Below, in pieces: positions 39,043 to 50,789 of a stretch of 64,000 nucleotides of DNA (positions within the stretch are counted from its first letter, which is position 1; every line of letters starts with the position of its first letter). The notes below the pieces were generated by a model, which was not told the DNA's origin, searched no databases, and worked only from the letters and a program-made list of their open reading frames with translations. The stretch is from Talpa occidentalis. Taxonomy: Eukaryota; Chordata; Mammalia; Eulipotyphla; Talpidae. The DNA is taken from assembly GCF_014898055.3 (NCBI RefSeq), contig NW_023604295.1, positions 135,872,676 through 135,936,675 on the forward strand, written 5' to 3'. Position numbers and translations under genes: made by a program.

Positions 39043-39342
39043 TTATTTTTATTTATTTTTTATTTATTTTTTTTTTTAAAGATTTATGTATTTATACAAG
39101 CACTGGGTACAGTCAGAAGTGCAGGAGGGTGAGAGAATTCACCAGAGCCAGAGCGGGGAACAGAACAGGCAGAAGGACCGAAGTACACTGCTGAGGGGAG
39201 CAACAGGCGGCAGGAGAGGTCTGCGCGCCATGCAGGACACTCCTCCGGTGGCCAGGGAGCAGCCGGGAATCAAACCGGTGCTGCAGAGGCCGCAGGCAGC
39301 TTCGCAACCCAGCGCTCAACCGCTGCACCACCGGGGAGGCCC
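39043..39342 (-). mobile_element. tRNA-derived SINE, young copy
   Basis: Full-length minus-strand copy with its head at ccggggaggcc and body blocks of the young subfamily. Perfect 17-bp duplication tcacatggcttcttttt (39026-39042 and 39343-39359). Open frames of 77-91 codons across it come from the SINE. Confidence 0.95.
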
Positions 39343-39454
39343 TCACATGGCTTCTTTTTAGAACCACAAAACCCCTAAATTTACAAGCTTCCTGCTCCTA
39401 AGAGCAGCTAACTTGAATGGTTAGTTGCTGTAAACAATAATATAAATGAGGGCC

Positions 39455-39575
39455 ACCATTTTTTTTGAGGACTTACCATGTGCTAAGCATTGTGTTTTAG
39501 ATACTTTGCTGCCTGTTATGCAATCCTCACTCTCAACTTTTTAGTTGATATTTCATCCCATCTTGTAGGGGAGAC
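39455..39575 (-). mobile_element. MIR relic
   Basis: gaggacttaccatgtgctaa then gcattgtgttttagatac and an aatcctcactctcaac block match the antisense order of MIR. Diverged. Confidence 0.6.
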
Positions 39576-41570
39576 CATCTTGTAGTTGATATTTTACTTT
39601 GACGGAAAAATTTATCAATGTGTTTATCACACTGCTGTTAGTGACCCAAACTTGAAAAATCTCCTGTGCCTCTGAAAAGCCTATCCCCTAAACCATTACT
39701 CGACCAAGCAGAATTCTTTTGTCTAGAAATAGGCTGAATTACAGCCATATTTATGTTTCTTAAAACCTTTCTTGCAGCCCTTGCTCCTCAAGCCTAGAAA
39801 TACACACATTTATTTTCTCCTTTGGTAGAAAGTCAGCTCTCTGAAAAGCAAAGAAATATCGTGAAAGAAGGTTGGCTGTGAATTAAAGCCTATTGATAAA
39901 TTTTCAAGGCAAGTAAATAACCTATTGTGGCTCCATGGAATGTCAGCATACCAAAATACATTTCAACAAAGCTTGCCACACATTAAAAAAATTGCAATTC
40001 TAGAAGAGAGTCACATTTTTCATATGACTGAAATCACTTGGCCTTTTGCCCTGTGTTTCACGAGGCAGTGGCGATGTGTAGAGACAGGGAAATACAAGCC
40101 TGTTCTGGGCCTGTGTCTCTCCTGCCAACTCCTGCTATCACAGAGGCCATGAATAACTCCTCCCTGCCTGGGATCATAATTCATCACTCTATCTCCTTTC
40201 TGTTTCCTTTGCTACTGGGGAGAAGCAATGTGAAATTTAATAAGTTGAATAAAAGTTATCCACTCCCCCCATCTTTATGGATTCTGGCACGGTGCCTCGT
40301 AAAGTGGTTTCGATTATGGGGAGCTATGTAATACCAAACTCCTGCTTAACAGTTGTTGGCACCAGAGTAAGTTTGAGAAGTTCTTCAGCAGCCAAAATTT
40401 CATTTTGCTTCACATTGCTGTGAAGCCCTTTTACACATCTTAGCACCTTCCACCCTGGGGAACTCTGCAGGAGGACTGAGAAACTGAGTAACTACAGATG
40501 AGCGGACAAACCCAACACTTTGTTCAGTTTCTTAAATTGACTTCCCAAAATTCCCAAGGAAAGTAACCCCTGAACAATCCTTTACTTCACTTTTTCAATA
40601 TAGTGTCTATCAGTTTCATGGAATCACAGGAAACCATAATTACCTAAGTGATGGTTGATTTCTTTTTTTTTCTAATTCGATGATATCCATATTTAAAATA
40701 TATATGGAATAGTGCAGATTTCCCTAAAAATCTGAGTTATTTTCAGCTTTTCCTTATAATCTCACATTTTCTTTTATTTTGTTTGCTAAAAGTATTAACC
40801 TCTGAAGTAAGAAATTTGTGAATCCCAGTTTTTTGACTTTCTCAGAGACAAGTCTTTAATTGACTTTAAGTGATTACTTAAAGCAACTTCTTTCCCCCGA
40901 TTTGAGGGTTTTCTCTGGGGAACTACAGACAGTTTCTCAGACCCCTCAAGTTGACTGGGAGGCAACAGTGTAGTTTTGTCAATTCTACTTATAGGCTGGG
41001 CTTTCTAAACTTTATATCACTTTGTCCTTATTTGGGCTGTCTAGAGTGTAAAACATTTTTTAAAAATATGGTGCAGAGAATTGCATTCCATAAGGCTTTT
41101 CTGAAAAATTATGTCCTTAAGTCTTCTATCATACATCCATACCATAGATCTGTTTCTCTTCTGTCTGTAGTATTACACTGCATTTTGCATATTTTATGAG
41201 TGGCATATTATCCAGCCCTTTTCCTATGTTGTTATTATGCTTTTTCTATAGAGTAATTTACATCAAAGTTTGTTCTCTCCAAATGAACTCACTTCTTTTT
41301 TAAAACACATATTCTCGTGTCAAATGCAATCCAGATTCTTTGGTCATAAAACATGTTCTATGTTAAAGCCCCACCCAAGTATTAGCCATATGTCAGGTTT
41401 GTAGGCCTTGCAGTCAAATCATTCAAGGGTATGTTATGCTAATTGTGTGGTCCTCATTCAATCAGATTTCCCCCTCACTTGTTTAAAGAGAGCACATCCA
41501 CATCAACATTATGATTATTTGGCTTTTTGTGCTTTCTGCCTTCACATTTCAATCAACTCTAACCTGAACC
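39576..41570. other. Unique DNA
   Basis: No gene recognised. Frames of 75-97 codons near 39.9-40.3 kb overlap each other in different frames and show no family features. Confidence 0.45.
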
Positions 41571-41574
41571 ATTA

Positions 41575-42017
41575 TGATTAATGACTGTTGAAGTGTCAAC
41601 TTGTGGTCAGGCACTTTAGAACTTTGAGACAAATTGGTGTCCTAAAGTGTTATTCTAGACCCAAGGACATGGGAACTATTTTGATGGTCTGTACCTCATT
41701 AACCTTTCCTTCTTTATATTTTGAGGCCCTGGGTGGGGTAGTTAGTGTTGCTGCTAAGTATGTTTTTAAATTCCAAATGTGTTCTGATATTCCAAGGTCA
41801 GCGAGAGGTGTGCCACATAGGACTTTTAAGATATAAACTCAGAAGGGAAATCATGGCAGTAGATATGGACTTGTTTCCTCCTTGTGATACAGCCTGGGTG
41901 GGGGAGACACCACCCAGAGTTCTTTCCAACTTTGGAACCTGGTTGAAAATCAAATGGAGTTATTCTCACTGCTTGCCAGTGATTTATGTAACAGTTCATC
42001 AAAAAAAAAAAAAAAAG
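41575..42017 (+). pseudogene. Possible retrocopy of an unidentified transcript
   Basis: A 16-17 base A run at 42001-42016 follows sequence that belongs to no repeat I recognise, suggesting a polyadenylated RNA copied back. A 9-bp match, tgaaccatt, lies on both sides (41565-41573 and about 42018-42026) and could be a short target duplication. No AATAAA precedes the A run, and neither plus-strand frame (83 and 92 codons) resembles a known protein. It could also be unique DNA with a simple A tract. Confidence 0.3.
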
Positions 42018-42044
42018 TGAACCATTCTTCTCACCTTAAAGTAT

Positions 42045-42070
42045 TATACTTAGTATACTTAGTATACTTC
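42045..42070. repeat. 9-bp tandem repeat
   Basis: The unit tatacttag occurs twice, followed by a partial third unit. Confidence 0.85.
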
Positions 42071-43129
42071 CATATTTGACTTTCTGACCTTGACCCTAGG
42101 AAAAATCCCTCTTTTTCAAGATAATTGTCTTCTCTTCATTAATATCTTATAAAATCTTATCTAGCAACTTTCACAATGCTATGTTGGAAGTAACCATAAG
42201 AAGTCTTACTTCATGAAAAAAACATAATTTGAGTTTTACCGGTTAATACATTTGAGTATTCAATGTCATTTAAAAACTTTTGGAGTTAGTATTACTTTTA
42301 ATCCCACCATACTCTGACCTGAAAAACACTTGAAACTTCCCAATTCAAACATACTACCATTTGTACGAAAAAATTTTTGCTTATCGTCTTTGTATTCTGA
42401 CCTCTAAGTCTATCCATTTTTAAAGAGTTAACACGATTTTGTGGCATTTTTGAGACAAAATTATTTTTCCTTATCTTTTATTCTACTCTCTGCCACAGCT
42501 GTGAATATCAATAATGGAGAAGTGATTGTTTTATGTTTTGCTCCTCTGGTATTTCCAAATTTTTTTTCTAAATATTTCCCTCAAACTATATTTTGATTAG
42601 CAAGTTTGAGTTTTTGCTATTATAGTAGCATCAGATCATACTGACATAAATAGTAAAGGAAGCTTTCCTATAAAATTTGGGTAACATAACAGAATATATG
42701 ATGTTCTTTAATCTAGAATGAGCATTGCAGTAACTTATAAGTTTAAAAAAAGCTGCTTGCTTATTTGGACACATTGCTCATGGAACATATTTTATGTTCT
42801 ATATTTTTCAAGCAATTGGGAGATGAAAAATGAAAGAACCACATATTCAACATGGTAAAATATATTTGATAACGGGATAAAAATATTTTAGATTTTCTGA
42901 ACATTACTCAGAAACTTAGTATTCCATTAATCTAATATTAGGAATTTGATTCCCTTTCTTTAATTTTAGAAGTAAAGTCATCTCAGGTGGAAAAGAAAGG
43001 TAAAATATTATATCACTAGCTTATAAATCTGAGAATTAGCCCCTTCCTTTTGGGAATTCGCTATAATTCTCAAGAGACAAATACTTATTTTCCTCACCTC
43101 CAGACTTGAATTTGCCATCCTAGGAACTT
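42071..43129. other. AT-rich unique DNA
   Basis: No gene or named repeat recognised. Confidence 0.5.
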
Positions 43130-43144
43130 AAAAATGCTTACATA

Positions 43145-43476
43145 GGGCCTCCACGGTGGCGCAGCGGTTGAGCGCTGGATTGCGAAGCTGCACGCGGCCT
43201 CTGCGGCGCTGGTTCGATCCCCGGCTGCTCCCCGGCCACCGGAGGAGGAGGGTCCCACATGGCGCGCAGACCTCTCCTGCCGCCCGCTGCTCCCCTCAGC
43301 AGTGTACTTCGGTTCTTCTGCCTGCTCTGCTCCCCGCTCTGGCTCTGGTGAATCCTCTCACCCTCCCGCGCTTCTGACTGTACCCAGTGCATGTATAAAC
43401 AAAACAAACAAACAAATAAATAAATAAAAAAACATGCCTCTATAAAAAAAAAAAAAAAAAAAAAAACTAAAAAAAA
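43145..43476 (+). mobile_element. tRNA-derived SINE with a compound A-tail
   Basis: Full-length young copy: A box tggcgcagcgg, B box ggttcgatccc and the complete GC-rich body. The tail is unusual. AAAC/AAAT units end in a first A run, then come about 11 other bases (catgcctctat), then a run of more than 20 A, cta and a further A run. The duplication aaaaatgcttacata (43130-43144 and 43477-43491) encloses the whole, so both tails entered together or the insert was later expanded. The 136-codon antisense frame here is SINE-derived. Confidence 0.93.
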
Positions 43477-43491
43477 AAAAATGCTTACATA

Positions 43492-44280
43492 ATTGTCTTC
43501 AAATAGAACTTCACTTTTCTTTCTTAATGAACACATCAATCCTGTCAACTTTAGAATTTATTGCTATGAGCATAACTTTTTTATTTTTTACAACACAAGA
43601 AAGACCACAACCCATCAAAGTGATTTTGAAATGAACATTTCTTCATGTCATAATTATCCCATGTCAAGCTGAAATGTACTTCAAGCCAGCATACAAATAG
43701 AAAGAACTTTTACTTGTGATTCTCAGCGCAAAACATTACTTCTGGACTTAAAAACAGCAACTACAGAGTATTCATAGTCATACTGCAGTCACTGCAAAAT
43801 TTATAATAAAGTAAAACAAACAAATGAAAGCTAATTAATTCTGACCTACTGCTAAAAGAAAATTAATTTTATTTTTAATTTTTCATTGTATAAAAAAACT
43901 TCCTTTCCTCAGAGTATTTCCCCACAAAAACAAGTAATACTATCAAAATACAAAAAATAATATTCAACCAAGTATGGATTGTTACCTCACAATTTGGAGA
44001 AAGATAATACTTTTAAAAATTTGCGTAGCTACCAAATTAGGTATGTAGCTCTTTATTTTTGGGCAAGCCAAACTAGCTTTGTCAAGTGCCAGAGGAATAA
44101 CTCAGACAAGAATAACTGTAAGTGTGGTATTTGGTATCTGTTACACAGTCAGTATGTGTTGTATGTTTAACTTGGGAAGCCTTTTGCATTGTGTAATCTA
44201 TACACAAAGTGGGCTGGAGAATTTCTTGATAATCAAAAGGCCAGTTTCATTCTTTGTTAATATTTATATTTTGGCTCCAG
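43492..44280. other. AT-rich unique DNA
   Basis: No gene or named repeat recognised. Confidence 0.5.
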
Positions 44281-44354
44281 TGTGTGTGTGTGTGTGTGTG
44301 CATTTGTATGTGTGTTAAGCATTCATGTGTATGTGTGTGTGTGTGTGTGTGTAT
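44281..44354. repeat. Interrupted (TG)n microsatellite
   Basis: A TG run at 44281-44300, then a broken segment, then a second run to 44352. Confidence 0.92.
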
Positions 44355-44396
44355 ATGCATGTACATATGGTGCATGTTGATATATATTTCTTTTTT

Positions 44397-44660
44397 TAAT
44401 ATTTATTTATTTATTTATACAAGGACCCGGGGTATCGGCCAGATGCACAAGAGGGTGAGAGAATTCACCAGAAACAGAGTGGGGGGCAGAACAGGCAGAC
44501 TGATGAAATATACTGCTGAGGGGCACAGCAGGCGAGACAGAAGAGGTCTGCCGGGCTATGTGGGACCCTCGCTGGCCAGCTGGGATCGAACCAGCACTGT
44601 CGAGGCTGCAGACAGCTTCACAGCACGGCGCTCAACCGCCTGTGCCACCAGCGGAGGCGC
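44397..44660 (-). mobile_element. tRNA-derived SINE, intermediate subfamily
   Basis: Full-length minus-strand copy with an (ATTT)n tail at the left and a head ending at agcggaggcg. The B box is preserved as the complement of ggttcgatccc with one change. The flanks tatatttc (44383-44390 and 44661-44668) extend to about 13 of 14 matches, consistent with a partly decayed duplication. Confidence 0.9.
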
Positions 44661-44964
44661 TATATTTCATTTTTATAGAAATTTCTACTTTGCTCACCTT
44701 TTTGTTGCTTGTTAAAAACTTTTTTTTTTACTTTTGGATGAAATTTTAATTTCCAGCCTTGTCTAAGATCTTTGACATTAACATGAAATGGAAAGTTAGT
44801 TACACCATAGTATATGCACATTTTACAAAGGATTAAGAGAAGTTGTAGTCTTTTATTTATTTTTTTAATATATTTTGTTGTTACTTCAATTTTTTAATTA
44901 CTCATTAATTATATGACTTGAGTAATGATGACTACAGCAGTGATGATGGTGGTGATAGTATTCT

Positions 44965-45400
44965 CACTTTGTTGAGTGCTTATGCAGTGCCTGGTCACCA
45001 TCAGGATGCTTGGTACTTTATTAAAAATTTTAGGATTTCTATTTATTCATTTTTGTGTAGAACTGGGGTACAGGCTAGATACAGGGAGGGGGGCTGAGGG
45101 CATTCACTACAGATAGAGTAGGGAGCAGAACAGGCAGATCTAGTGAAATGCTCTGTAATGGGAGCAGTGGGGGAGATGGGATAGGTCTGCTGAGCCTTGT
45201 GGGTCAGCTCCCTGGCAGGGGATGGAACTCAGGCCATTGCAGTGGGCCTTTGAAGTAATAATGCTGAGATGTAACCAATTGGCCACCAAAGAGGTCCCCA
45301 CGTGAACAATTTTAATACCACCATGCAGATATCATTGTCGCCCAAATGTACATGAGAATACCAAAGCTGGATTGGGTTGAGGTTGACCATTTTATAAAGA
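44965..45400 (-). mobile_element. MIR relic interrupted by a SINE
   Basis: ttgagtgcttatgcagtgcc and the following tggtactttatt (44972-45022) form one MIR half; ttttaataccaccatgcag (about 45309) onward looks like the other. The SINE at 45028-45298 lies between them. Both halves are diverged. Confidence 0.5.
45028..45298 (-). mobile_element. tRNA-derived SINE, old subfamily
   Basis: Minus-strand copy with the older body (gggtcagctccctggcag, reverse) and decayed pol III boxes. The head end is at ccaaagaggtcccc. Target duplication not clear. Confidence 0.83.
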
Positions 45401-46690
45401 ACCATACAATTTATATTTGTTAGAAATCAGGCCCTGCTGGCTGCAAAACCTAACCCCAGTACATCCTTAGTGGTGACAAAGGGAAATGAGAAAATAATTT
45501 GATGACCTGTGAAATCTTTGAATTAACTGAAATAACATTGAAGAAATTAGGAATCACCATTTTAAATGATTTTTGTTTATGAAAATATAACTGGATGGAT
45601 GTATTTGTGTTTGAGATATCCTAATTACTTTTTACCTAATACCTTTTTTAGAAAGATAAATCCCAAAACTTAGGCATTGCTATTTCCTTGATTTTGAGGC
45701 TAGACTGTATGTCTTTACTTAGTTTTTAATTTGTATCTTATTTGGACCACTTTAAAAAATATCCTACTATGGAGGTGCTTCTGCTTAGCCCCAGGATTGG
45801 TCTAGAGTTATTCTGAGTTTCAATGGTAAGTGGCCTGATCTCCTCTGGTATCTCTATAGAATGACAGAGCCGCAGGTCTCCGGAATCATATAGTGAGTGT
45901 CACCTTGCTGCCTCTGATGACACCACTGATTATTTTGATACAACATGACATTTGGACCCTTCCCATTGCTTTTTCTTCCTTCCATCTGCTTGCACACTCT
46001 CATAAATGCAAATCATTTTCTTCTCCCTAAACTTTGCTCACATTCTCAGTGTCTCTGCCATCACAGAGAAAAGAAAGGCAGTGGGTTGAGAACTGGCCTT
46101 CTCCCTGCAGATCTAGCCATGCAAATGAGTATGTACCTGCACCTCTTCCTTCTCATTACAAAGGATGAAGTGACTCCAATTTTGTCAATGCTTACTCCCC
46201 CCATTTACCATGGTTCATATTCTTATGCCACCTTTGTCTGCTTAAGGATGTCACTCTTTTACTGATTTCCCTTCTCTCCCACCTCATCAATACATCCTGC
46301 CCCATTCCAGCTCTAAGAGACAGAATCAAACAAAGAATCCACGCCAGCATAACCTTGCTGCCTTTTCATCTCCTTTGTTGGTCTGCCCTTCTCTGACAGA
46401 CATGTAGGTGTCACAGTGGCCCAGGGCTCTATTTACAATCCACTTCTCTCTTCTTTTTTTTTTTTTTTTTACCTTCTCTCGTTCCTGCCCATTTTCCCTC
46501 TTTGCTCTGCCTTAGTATCTTCTCTATAATCTTTTGTAAATTCAATCTGTACAGAATAACTTCCAAATTAACATTTTTGTCTCAGAATTCTTAGCAGAAC
46601 TCCAAATACATATATCCAGAGGTCTGCTTGACATCTGGCATCAGCACTTGGGTATCTAATTTGAAGGAGAATTTTAGCATGGTTAAAGAG
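45401..46690. other. Unique DNA, pyrimidine-rich in its second half
   Basis: No gene supported. A 106-codon plus-strand frame at 45945-46265 lies in C/T-rich sequence without family resemblance. A run of about 18 T lies near 46453-46470. Confidence 0.45.
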
Positions 46691-47440
46691 GATGTCCAGC
46701 TTTAATGCTGTAGCTCATCACTGCTCTCCTGCCTACCAAAGTTGTATTGGCTGAAAATATAGGGATCATTTTTATCTTTCACATATCTCCTACCAAAATA
46801 TCTAGCTTTATGTTTCACCAGCACCAAATCAAACGTATTCTGAATGTGTCTACTTTTTGCTCTCTCTACTGTCACTATTCTAGCTCAGAAGCTAGCTCTG
46901 TCACTTGGTTTTCTTTAATAGCTTTTCAACTAACTACAGTAGCTTCCCTGCTTCATACGTTGCAAACAGATTCCTTCATTCTAAAAATGGAATCTAAACA
47001 CTTTATTTTGCTACATTTTCTGCCTCCTTCCTACTCTGTACAATCTCAAAATGACCTCTCATTCAAATTGTTCTGATCACACCTGTATAGAAGGTACTAC
47101 ATAGCTATGTAGATTTTCTATTGTTACCTAGAACATGATAAACCGGTTCCTGCAATTGGGCCTCTGCATTGTCTGTTCTTTTCTCTGGAGGTTAGAATGT
47201 TCTTTGTGTCCTTCAAGTCCTGTGAAATTTTCCCCATCGAATTCTCAGTAATTCTTCATTCCACTATCCCATCGATATATTTTATTCTTTTTCACTTACC
47301 TTTAGTCGTTGTGATGTGAATATATTTAATAAATCTTCCCTTTCTTTTAGAAAATAAACTCCATGGGAGCCACAATTTTGTTCATCTTGCTCACTACTTT
47401 ATTCACAGCAGTTAGTAAAACTTCGTAAAGAATGAATGGA
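46690..47440 (+). mobile_element. L2 (LINE2) 3' relic
   Basis: The second part carries L2 3'-end landmarks in order: a ccttcaagtcctgtgaaatt block, then aaataaactccatgggagcc followed by tttgttcatcttgctcacta and an AATGAATGGA-like end. Heavily diverged. The upstream limit is approximate. Frames inside it are not host genes. Confidence 0.6.
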
Positions 47441-48160
47441 TTGCTTTACTATTGAACGTATAGGCCTCATTTCAGCTTCCTAACGTCATTCTCTTGCATG
47501 GATATTTTATAAGAAGCATCTAGCAAGCTGCATAAGCAGTTTGGCACCTGCATTCTCGTTCTGACTTTGTTCATTCATCCCACTTGGCAGCACAGACCAG
47601 GGACATGGGCTCCCCAGTCTCCTCCTGCACAAATGTCAGGTTTGGTTTGGTTGCCATCCACAGATTTTTATTTATGCCAGCACACACAGATGGGCTAATG
47701 GACCGCCTAAAGAGACACTGCAGAAATTTTCCTTTCCAGCTGGAGACTGAAGAAGGTCTTAAATATGAGGAGAAATCGCCCCAATATTATTGCTAGATAG
47801 CTGGACTTATATCCTGAATATGCAGATTTTTTCAATGGATTTTGTAATCTAGGTCAGTAGAGATGATTAATATCAGCTACAACCCATAAGCATTCAAAAA
47901 GGATTCTTAAAATCACAGTTAATAGTGGCACAGGAATTCATTTAGCCACTATTCAGCATAAAAGAGATTCTTCAAAAGTAACAAATTAATCGTAAATCTG
48001 TGCAGTGTTTACATATATAGTGCTCATCAGTTTCCCATGTGTAGTACTGCCAACAAATGTGCACCTTCAGCAGGGACAAGTGAGCCCTAAATGGTGCTTC
48101 TGTATCTGGGACACCTCATCCACAAAACCTCACATAAGGGGGATTTGATATTTGCCTTGA
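47441..48160. other. Unique DNA
   Basis: No gene supported. A 70-codon frame at 47584-47796 has balanced composition but no recognisable family. Confidence 0.4.
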
Positions 48161-48164
48161 CTGA

Positions 48165-48240
48165 TTTAGTCATTCATCAAATATTAGTTGAAGAGTTACT
48201 CTGTGCCAGGCATGATTCTGGGTGCTGAAATATAATATGA
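48165..48240 (-). mobile_element. MIR/L2-type fragment
   Basis: gttactctgtgccaggcat followed by gattctgggtgctgaaata is the widespread antisense motif shared by MIR/L2 tails. Borders unclear. Confidence 0.5.
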
Positions 48241-49938
48241 ACAGACCAGAAAGCACACCTGCTTCTTGAGCATGCATTTTTGTGTGGAGGAAGAGGACAG
48301 TAGGGAACATATCCATTGTGTCATGATAAGCCTGAGAAGGAAGAATCAACTCAGTAAGGACAGAGTGGAACAGGGCCATGAAGACTTATATTCTCAGTGG
48401 GTTGTTTAGACTTTCAGATCAGGTGGCATGGAAACAGAGGCTTAAAGTTTCTGCATAGGTGGTCAGCTGATGCAGAGTATTCCTGGAAGGGGAAATAGCA
48501 AGTACACAGTCTTACACTTCTAGGAATTGTGCATTCTGACAACAGAAAGGAGGCTTTGTGAGTGGAATAGGCATTTTATTTTCATATCTTACTATGTTCA
48601 TTACTGCTTACTGACTTCTTAGGTTTGGAAATATGTAGGCTACTTGATTGGAAAGCAATGGGAAATTAAGGAAGAGATGACTTTAAAAAAAAGATGAAAG
48701 AAATAGAATTCAATACAGGGCAGAAGTAAATAGTGAAAGATGATTCAACATAAATAAGATTCCTATTAGTTCACTGACTTCTAGAAAGCCCAAAATGTAC
48801 TTTGAAAAGCTTATGACTCAAAACATCAGTTCTGTGATAATGTCTTTGTGAAGTCATCTGATGGAAAAATACAATTTTGGAGACTATACAATAATATTAT
48901 TTTATATTATATCCAAATAGATGACAAGACCCATGAACAAGAAACTCCATTAGCTGTGTTGACTCTGGAATTGTAGACACTTAATCACAGATTGTTTTGT
49001 TCATATAATGCATTCTGAAAATAAATGTATTATAAATGAGAGAGTCAGAGCTCACCTAATAAGGTTCAGACTACCTAATAAGGGTGAAAACTAGAATAAG
49101 AAAAAGACTGCAAGATGGAATGACTTCAAGATGATGAGACATAGGTAGACTTGATAAGAATTCACCCAGATATCAAGGATAAGATAAGGGGACATATATT
49201 TGTGAGAGCTGGAATTGGTAGCCTCTCTGATTATCAACATGTGGCTTTCCAGGACAACCGTATTCCTCAGTCCCTCCCCATTGGACTTCCCCAACATTAA
49301 AGACAGACATCTTTCTTTGCTGTGTTCTGAAAAATGCATTCATAATATTTTAATTCTCTATTGATAAGGAAGGTGTATCATCTTTATTAAAGCATTGTCC
49401 TACTAGGATTCCTGTGCCAACTGGAACTGAACTTCTTCATGTTACCTCTACTGCATGATGGGACAAAAGTAAAACTCAGCATCATCAGGCAAAGTTCCTC
49501 TAGGTTGGGATAGTCCTTTTAGTGTTCAGTTTACCTCCCTTGATTATATGACTTTATTTTATTTGTATCCTCCCTTATTTCTGGCCAGCCTATCATTGCA
49601 TTTAAGTTGATATTTGTCTGCAAAGAAATAAATGAAGACTAGCGAAATGAAAACAAACATAGGCTGTTTATTTAGAGCTAGCTGCTGCAAGGGAGTCAGC
49701 CACCATCACTTGCAACTTGGCAAAAACACAAAGGCCAACAGGAGTAGGAAAGCATGATAGTGCAAAACAGGAAGGTTTCAGGCATGCTCTGATTGGGGAT
49801 TTTTGGCATGGGGAGGCTGGAGGAGAGCAACTATAAGAAGGACATCCCATTGTGGTTGGCTAGAGGTGCATATTTGGCTTTCTCTAATTGGACCTAAGTT
49901 GGAAGCAGGGACAGAAATTAGGGAAGCTGTCCTCTGTT
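48241..49938. other. Unique DNA
   Basis: No gene or named repeat recognised. Confidence 0.45.
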
Positions 49939-49991
49939 AATCAAGTTCTGGAGTCAGAATATAAAAATTAAAAAAAAAAATCAAGTTCTGG
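49939..49991 (+). mobile_element. L1 micro-insertion of 27 bp with target duplication
   Basis: The 13-bp sequence aatcaagttctgg occurs at 49939-49951 and 49979-49991. Between them are only 27 bases, agtcagaatataaaaatta plus A's. The insert resembles the last bases of the L1 at 1781-2605 (ggggaatataaaaataaa) followed by poly(A). The left site reads tt/aatc. This fits an extremely 5'-truncated L1 or poly(A)-primed insertion. Confidence 0.75.
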
Positions 49992-50389
49992 CCATTTTGG
50001 AATAATTATTACAGAAGTTATTGTTTGGCTTCCTGGATTGTTGCTAGAGGTGGCAGCTGAGTTCCTATACATCTGATTTAAATTCTACCTTCCTTGGTGG
50101 CGGTAATTGGAGAAAAGAGATTCCTGGGCAGGTTGCTACAGGTTGTGAACCGGAGTTCTATTTTTATAATTAGTCTGGTCATTGTCCATGTGTATGTACG
50201 GTCTCATCTGTTAATTTGCCACCTCCCCTGTTTTTGATTGTAGCAGCAGATGTCTTTCAAAAAGACCTCCCCCAGATTACATGTTTGTAAAGAATAACTG
50301 ATTACTTGACATCTCCACTTGAATATCTAGAAAGCATTGAAATCTTCCTTGAATCTCACAATGCTCTGCCATCTGCCCATCCTTACACA

Positions 50390-50765
50390 TGTATCTGAAC
50401 TTAGGTCACCATTGCAAAATAATATATAATGGGTGGCTAGAAGCACAGAAATTTATCTTCTCATGGTTAAGTTACCAGCATGATCCATCATATTCTGGTG
50501 AAGCTCTCGTCCTGGCTTGTATATGGCTGCCTTCTCTCTGCATGCTTTCCTGGCCTTTCCTTGGTGAGTGTCTCTGAAGAGAGAATGATCTTGCTTTTTT
50601 GCTTAGGGCACTGATCTCATCATGTGGACTCCACCCACATGACCTCATCTAAACCTAATTACCTTCTCAAAGGTCTCACCTTATCTCTAAATACCATCAC
50701 AGTTGTGTTTAGAGTTTCATCATGTGATTGGGAAGGAGTTGGCATAGTCCAGTCCATAGCAAATC
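50390..50765 (+). mobile_element. Ancient mammalian interspersed repeat, class not assigned
   Basis: gggtggctagaagcacagaa followed by atttatcttctcatgg, later ggcttgtatatggctgcctt, then acatgacctcatctaaac, aataccatcacag, and an end at agtccatagca. This is the block order of a very common old mammalian repeat that I recognise by pattern, but I am not certain of its family name. No coding capacity. Confidence 0.55.
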
Positions 50766-50789
50766 CCAATAATCCCAATAAGTGATACT

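Noticed and set aside
43138..43548. 136-codon minus-strand open frame as a gene
   Set aside because: It is the antisense reading of the GC-rich SINE at 43145-43476 plus its A-tail (read as poly-Phe). The same frame type recurs in the other SINE copies.
44254..44715. 153-codon plus-strand frame with Cys-Val repeats
   Set aside because: Translation of the (TG)n microsatellite and the following SINE.
45945..46265. 106-codon plus-strand frame
   Set aside because: Pyrimidine-rich sequence giving Leu/Pro/Ser/His content, with no family resemblance or splice context that I can see.
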